Of a DNA stretch of 8,312 nucleotides, positions 6,182 to 8,312 are shown piece by piece. Where the stretch lies: contig JAENIZ010000046.1 in NCBI GenBank assembly GCA_016844485.1, positions 1 through 8,312 of the forward strand, given 5' to 3'. The notes beneath the pieces were generated by a model. The model saw only the letters and a list, made by a program, of their open reading frames with translations. It was not told where the DNA came from and did not search any database. This DNA comes from Gammaproteobacteria bacterium. GTDB lineage: Bacteria; Pseudomonadota; Gammaproteobacteria; Eutrophobiales; Eutrophobiaceae. Numbering within the stretch: position 1 is the first letter of the stretch; every line of letters begins with the position of its first letter. The position numbers and the translations under genes were made by a program.

Positions 6182-6226
6182 GTATATCTTCCCGGATTCA
6201 GGAAGGAAAAGAAAAGGGGAAAAGAC

Positions 6227-7081
6227 TTATGATATATATCTGGTAAATTCCGAAGGCGATGAAGCAAATACCTTTCGATATAAACTGTTTGAGCGTTTTA
6301 ATAATTTACCTGATTTTTTGTCTACCATTTTCCCGGTAATTTCTGAAGCATCAGCACAATCTTCTATTGAAGACAGTAGCTCGAGTCTGTCCTTGACAAG
6401 AATAAGATCATGGATCCGTCCCAGTCGATTACCAAGTTTGTCCAGACGATTTCGCGTCTGTCCATGAAAATCAGGATACGATGCCTGTATAAACCCGAGC
6501 TGAAAACACAAGTACTTTACCCATTTCCGGAACTGGTGTAGATCATCAAATGTAGCATGCCCCGAAAATGCTTTTTCTCCGTACTTGAAAGTACGTTTAT
6601 AAGTGCGCTTCAGGCCTTTTTTGATCATGTCATCAGAATCAACCGAAAGTGTTTGCCGTTTCAAAGTTTCCGCCACGTCTGCAAATGGCGATTTGATGGT
6701 TTCCCAATCGACCGGATGTCTGCTTTGATCAAACTGGATATGTGCGCGTATTACCTGGATGGCGGATTGCTCATCATTTTTACCCGTTTTATTCTCCAGC
6801 CACTTTAAAGTATCCAGAATGACCTGCGCGTCCCGTTTTGCGGAAAGCTTTCTCATGCCGTCGCGCAAATTACGATCAATTGTCCGCCAGTCAAAAATGT
6901 CTGATTTATTCCGTATAAGGCGGATCCACGCACGCAGCCGTTTGATAGCAACCCGTATGGGATGAACGTATTTTTGCTCACGTTCCGGATGTTGCATGTG
7001 CAGCTGTAAATCATCTATCACAGCGATGACAGCACGGCTTATACCCACGGAGGGACGTATGTAAATTTCCGGTTGACTCAT
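6227..7081 (-). CDS. CHAD domain-containing protein (polyphosphate-binding helical domain)
   Basis: A 284-residue soluble protein made almost wholly of one CHAD domain. CHAD is an alpha-helical fold with conserved histidines and basic residues that bind inorganic polyphosphate. The two halves of the signature are visible: VHPIRVAIKRLRAWIRLIR (39-57, with H40, R43, K47, R48, R50) with KRDAQV (82-87), and then LHQFRKWVKYLCFQL (181-195, with H182, R185, K186, K189) with LGRIHDLILVKDRL (220-233). There is no CYTH/triphosphatase domain fused to it, so this is the stand-alone form. It has no signal peptide. The ATG has no Shine-Dalgarno. TATAAC lies only three bases before it, so the message may be leaderless or nearly so. 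The Na/Pi transporter downstream supports a role in polyphosphate or phosphate homeostasis (inference). Similar proteins associate with polyphosphate granules. Confidence 0.95.
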   Translation of the reverse strand: MSQPEIYIRPSVGISRAVIAVIDDLQLHMQHPEREQKYVHPIRVAIKRLRAWIRLIRNKSDIFDWRTIDRNLRDGMRKLSAKRDAQVILDTLKWLENKTGKNDEQSAIQVIRAHIQFDQSRHPVDWETIKSPFADVAETLKRQTLSVDSDDMIKKGLKRTYKRTFKYGEKAFSGHATFDDLHQFRKWVKYLCFQLGFIQASYPDFHGQTRNRLDKLGNRLGRIHDLILVKDRLELLSSIEDCADASEITGKMVDKKSGKLLKRSNSLYRKVFASSPSEFTRYIS

Positions 7082-7140
7082 GATGTTATAATCAAGCTAA
7101 AGATTTATTTCAGGAACAGGTTGTAACAGTGTGATCTACA

Positions 7141-7173
7141 ATCCCTTTCTATTTTTCAATGAAAAATCGGGAT
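7141..7173. promoter_or_regulatory. Stem-loop in the divergent spacer
   Basis: ATTTTTC-AAT-GAAAAAT (7151-7167) is a perfect 7-bp stem with a 3-base loop. It is flanked by ATCCC (7141-7145) and GGGAT (7169-7173), which extend it by 5 bp across an asymmetric internal loop. It lies about 60 bases before CHAD and 210 before the plus-strand gene, ends no known gene, and could be a regulatory site or an RNA structure. Confidence 0.4.
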
Positions 7174-7371
7174 ATCTAATTTACAGTTTCCAATACTATG
7201 CCTCTTTTTGATCAAATATCAATCTCTATGCAGCAAAAGCCTGATCCAGGATAATGCGGGAAAAACATTAAAGGATAACAATCAGTTGGGGAAAATTATT
7301 ATTGATAATTCACTATATTACTTTGCAGTGATTCGATGAAACAGGAAATACTGACATGATTTTCCGGAGTT

Positions 7372-7377
7372 GGGGTG
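7372..7377 (+). promoter_or_regulatory. Ribosome binding site of the two-helix membrane protein
   Basis: GGGGTG, 7 bases before the ATG at 7385. A GGAG at 7366-7369 is 15 bases away, too far to be the main site. An out-of-frame ATG at 7378 lies between them. Confidence 0.45.
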
Positions 7378-7384
7378 ATGCCTC

Positions 7385-7957
7385 ATGAATGATAGGAATA
7401 CAGGCCATGAACCGGCAACGCCTCATCATATAGAGCTGAGACTGCGCGACATTAATCAGCTTTTTCACTCCATGGATCCCTCACCGTTCCGTGAAAAGGA
7501 ACTCGACGCGCAGGCGGAAGAATTCATTGTGAGCTGGGCCACGGAACTCCCGCGGCAGGAACCGCTGCTGTTGACGATTTACCTGGAAAAATTGCCCAGT
7601 GTGGATAAGGATGAACAGGCAGTGAACGAGGCGGTCAGGAATTATTTTGGTTACCGTGCAGAACGGGCCGAATGGCAGAACCGGCAATTACTGCGGGAGG
7701 GTTGGAAAAATCTCGTGATCGGGCTTGCATTCCTTGCCACCTGCCTGTTTGTAGCTCAATTTCTCGTGCGGTATGGAGGAGGGGCATTTATCGCGATCCT
7801 GCGGGAAAGCCTGATCATCGGTGGATGGGTAGCCATGTGGCGCCCTATGGAAATTTTTCTCTATGACCGCTGGCCCATCAAGCGCAAACAGAAACTGTAC
7901 ACGCGGCTGAGTCAAATGGAGGTGCGGCTCTCTATTTCCGGGCAAGCCCAGATTTAA
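7385..7957 (+). CDS. Uncharacterised two-helix membrane protein
   Basis: 190 residues, the only plus-strand gene in the window. The first 105 residues are soluble and acidic, including HHIELRLRDINQLFHSMDPS (14-33), a dimer-like helix, then AEEFIVSWATELPRQEPLLL (44-63). Two hydrophobic segments follow at about 109-127 and 134-152, then a conserved-looking MWRPMEIFLYDRWPIKRKQK (151-170), whose basic residues suggest a cytoplasmic C-terminus; both termini would then be inside. I recognise the overall pattern (ELRLRD...MDPSPF...GWVAMWRPMEIFLYD) as a recurring family of unknown function in proteobacteria, but I have no role to offer. Codon use and length look like a real gene: it has a ribosome site, and no other strand competes. 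It converges with the host-attachment gene, 21 bases away, with no terminator hairpin between them. Confidence 0.82.
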   Translation: MNDRNTGHEPATPHHIELRLRDINQLFHSMDPSPFREKELDAQAEEFIVSWATELPRQEPLLLTIYLEKLPSVDKDEQAVNEAVRNYFGYRAERAEWQNRQLLREGWKNLVIGLAFLATCLFVAQFLVRYGGGAFIAILRESLIIGGWVAMWRPMEIFLYDRWPIKRKQKLYTRLSQMEVRLSISGQAQI

Positions 7958-7978
7958 TTAGCTTTAACCTGGTACTAT

Positions 7979-8312
7979 TCATTTTTTTAAATACTCAATC
8001 AATTCGTTGACACTTAAAGCTATAAGATCTTTGTCAATTGAGCGGGATACCAGTTTATCGAGTGGTGCATGCAGTTCGTTACGCAGCATGCCTAAAAATC
8101 TGGGTGAAGCGACAAGGATCAATTCGTCATAATGCCGTTTATTGTGTATTTCCTTGAGATGTTTGCCCAGTTGTTTGGCAAACATTTGTTCTTCATGTTC
8201 TTTCGGAAGTGTGTGTGGTTGTAATGATCCGTGCTGGTTGGGAGACTGTACGGGTGCATCAGCTCCCAACTCTCTATTCGTGAGCCGGGATTCTGAATGT
8301 ATAAAATCTTCC
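7979..8312 (-). CDS. Host attachment family protein (partial, N-terminus beyond the window)
   Basis: The frame is open to the right edge, so the 5' end is missing; a TTG at 8267-8269 is internal, not the start. The visible 110 residues begin EDFIHSESRLTNRELGAD and continue KEHEEQMFAKQLGKHLKE, then YDELILVASPRFLGMLRNEL and end DKDLIALSVNELIEYLKK. This matches the family annotated as 'protein required for attachment to host cells', usually about 145 residues, whose missing first 35 or so residues normally read like a strand-rich W-x-L-V-A-D-x-x-x-A-R start. The fold resembles an archaeal release-factor-like domain, and the family name rests on little direct evidence, so the biological role should be treated as unknown. 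It is soluble and without a visible signal. A run of seven T at 7982-7988 on the plus strand falls within its last codons. Confidence 0.87.
   Translation of the reverse strand, partial: EDFIHSESRLTNRELGADAPVQSPNQHGSLQPHTLPKEHEEQMFAKQLGKHLKEIHNKRHYDELILVASPRFLGMLRNELHAPLDKLVSRSIDKDLIALSVNELIEYLKK

Larger units (their letters stand above)
7082..7384. other. AT-rich divergent intergenic region (303 bases)
   Basis: It separates the leftward CHAD gene from the rightward membrane-protein gene and should hold both promoters. CTGAAA, 17 bases, TATAAC (-10 at 7085-7090) points at CHAD but ends three bases before its ATG. For the plus-strand gene, TATATT (7314-7319) is the best -10 but lacks a partner, and TTGATA (7302-7307) is a -35 without one. 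AATTAT-TATTG-ATAATT (7294-7310) is a small AT dyad. I see no gene here. Confidence 0.5.

Noticed and set aside
6125..6226. Promoter for the Na/Pi transporter (TTGTAA with TAACAT or GATTAT)
   Set aside because: No pair of hexamers has both acceptable sequence and 16-18 base spacing; read-through from the CHAD gene is equally possible.
7198..7254. Possible 18-residue peptide on the plus strand in the divergent spacer
   Set aside because: No ribosome site, no recognisable features, and chance frames of this size are common.
7958..7990. T-run (7982-7988) as a terminator for the plus-strand membrane gene
   Set aside because: No stable hairpin precedes it, and the run lies in the last codons of the convergent host-attachment gene.

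Overview
The window reads as a bacterial chromosome segment, most likely from a gammaproteobacterium (a betaproteobacterium is not excluded). The main reasons are an rlmJ gene that is colinear with the E. coli protein and the company of a MazG-like pyrophosphohydrolase, a Na/Pi cotransporter with a PhoU-like tail, a CHAD protein and a host-attachment family protein. I cannot name the genus. Eight of the ten genes lie on the minus strand and occupy positions 1-7081. One lies on the plus strand (7385-7957), followed by a convergent minus-strand gene cut by the right edge. I see no tRNA, rRNA, CRISPR array, IS element or convincing Rho-independent terminator.

Region 1 (1-2935, minus strand, transcribed right to left) starts with a winged-helix/nucleotidyltransferase protein. 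It is followed by a type III polyketide synthase with an intact Cys-His-Asn triad, a class I SAM methyltransferase, and a geranylgeranyl-reductase-like FAD oxidoreductase cut by the left edge. The last three are packed 18 and 7 bases apart and form a compact polyketide pathway. By analogy with the srsABC genes of Streptomyces (type III PKS, methyltransferase, flavoprotein hydroxylase), they probably make a methylated and oxidised alkylresorcinol, alkylpyrone or quinone-type lipid. The polyketide genes are visibly richer in GC than everything to their right.

The promoter of the winged-helix gene (2931-2971) is the most striking non-coding element. Two exact copies of a 13-base dyad-containing word lie 21 bases apart, one inside the -35/-10 spacer and one covering the start codon. 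A third dyad formed between them is centred on the -10 hexamer. The spacing also predicts a leaderless mRNA that begins at the ATG. This looks like an autoregulatory switch.

Region 2 (3014-3874) is rlmJ, the 23S rRNA A2030 methyltransferase. Its catalytic DPPY motif reads DPTY, which is unusual. A 205-base gap to its right contains three short dyads.

Region 3 (4080-7081, minus strand) runs CHAD protein, then Na/Pi cotransporter-PhoU, then MazG-like NTP pyrophosphohydrolase, the last two overlapping by four bases. The theme is phosphate: CHAD domains bind polyphosphate, the transporter moves phosphate or a related anion, and MazG-like enzymes cleave NTPs to NMP and pyrophosphate.

Region 4 (7082-8312) has a 303-base AT-rich divergent spacer with one good stem-loop, an uncharacterised two-helix membrane protein on the plus strand, and the C-terminal part of a host-attachment family protein on the minus strand.
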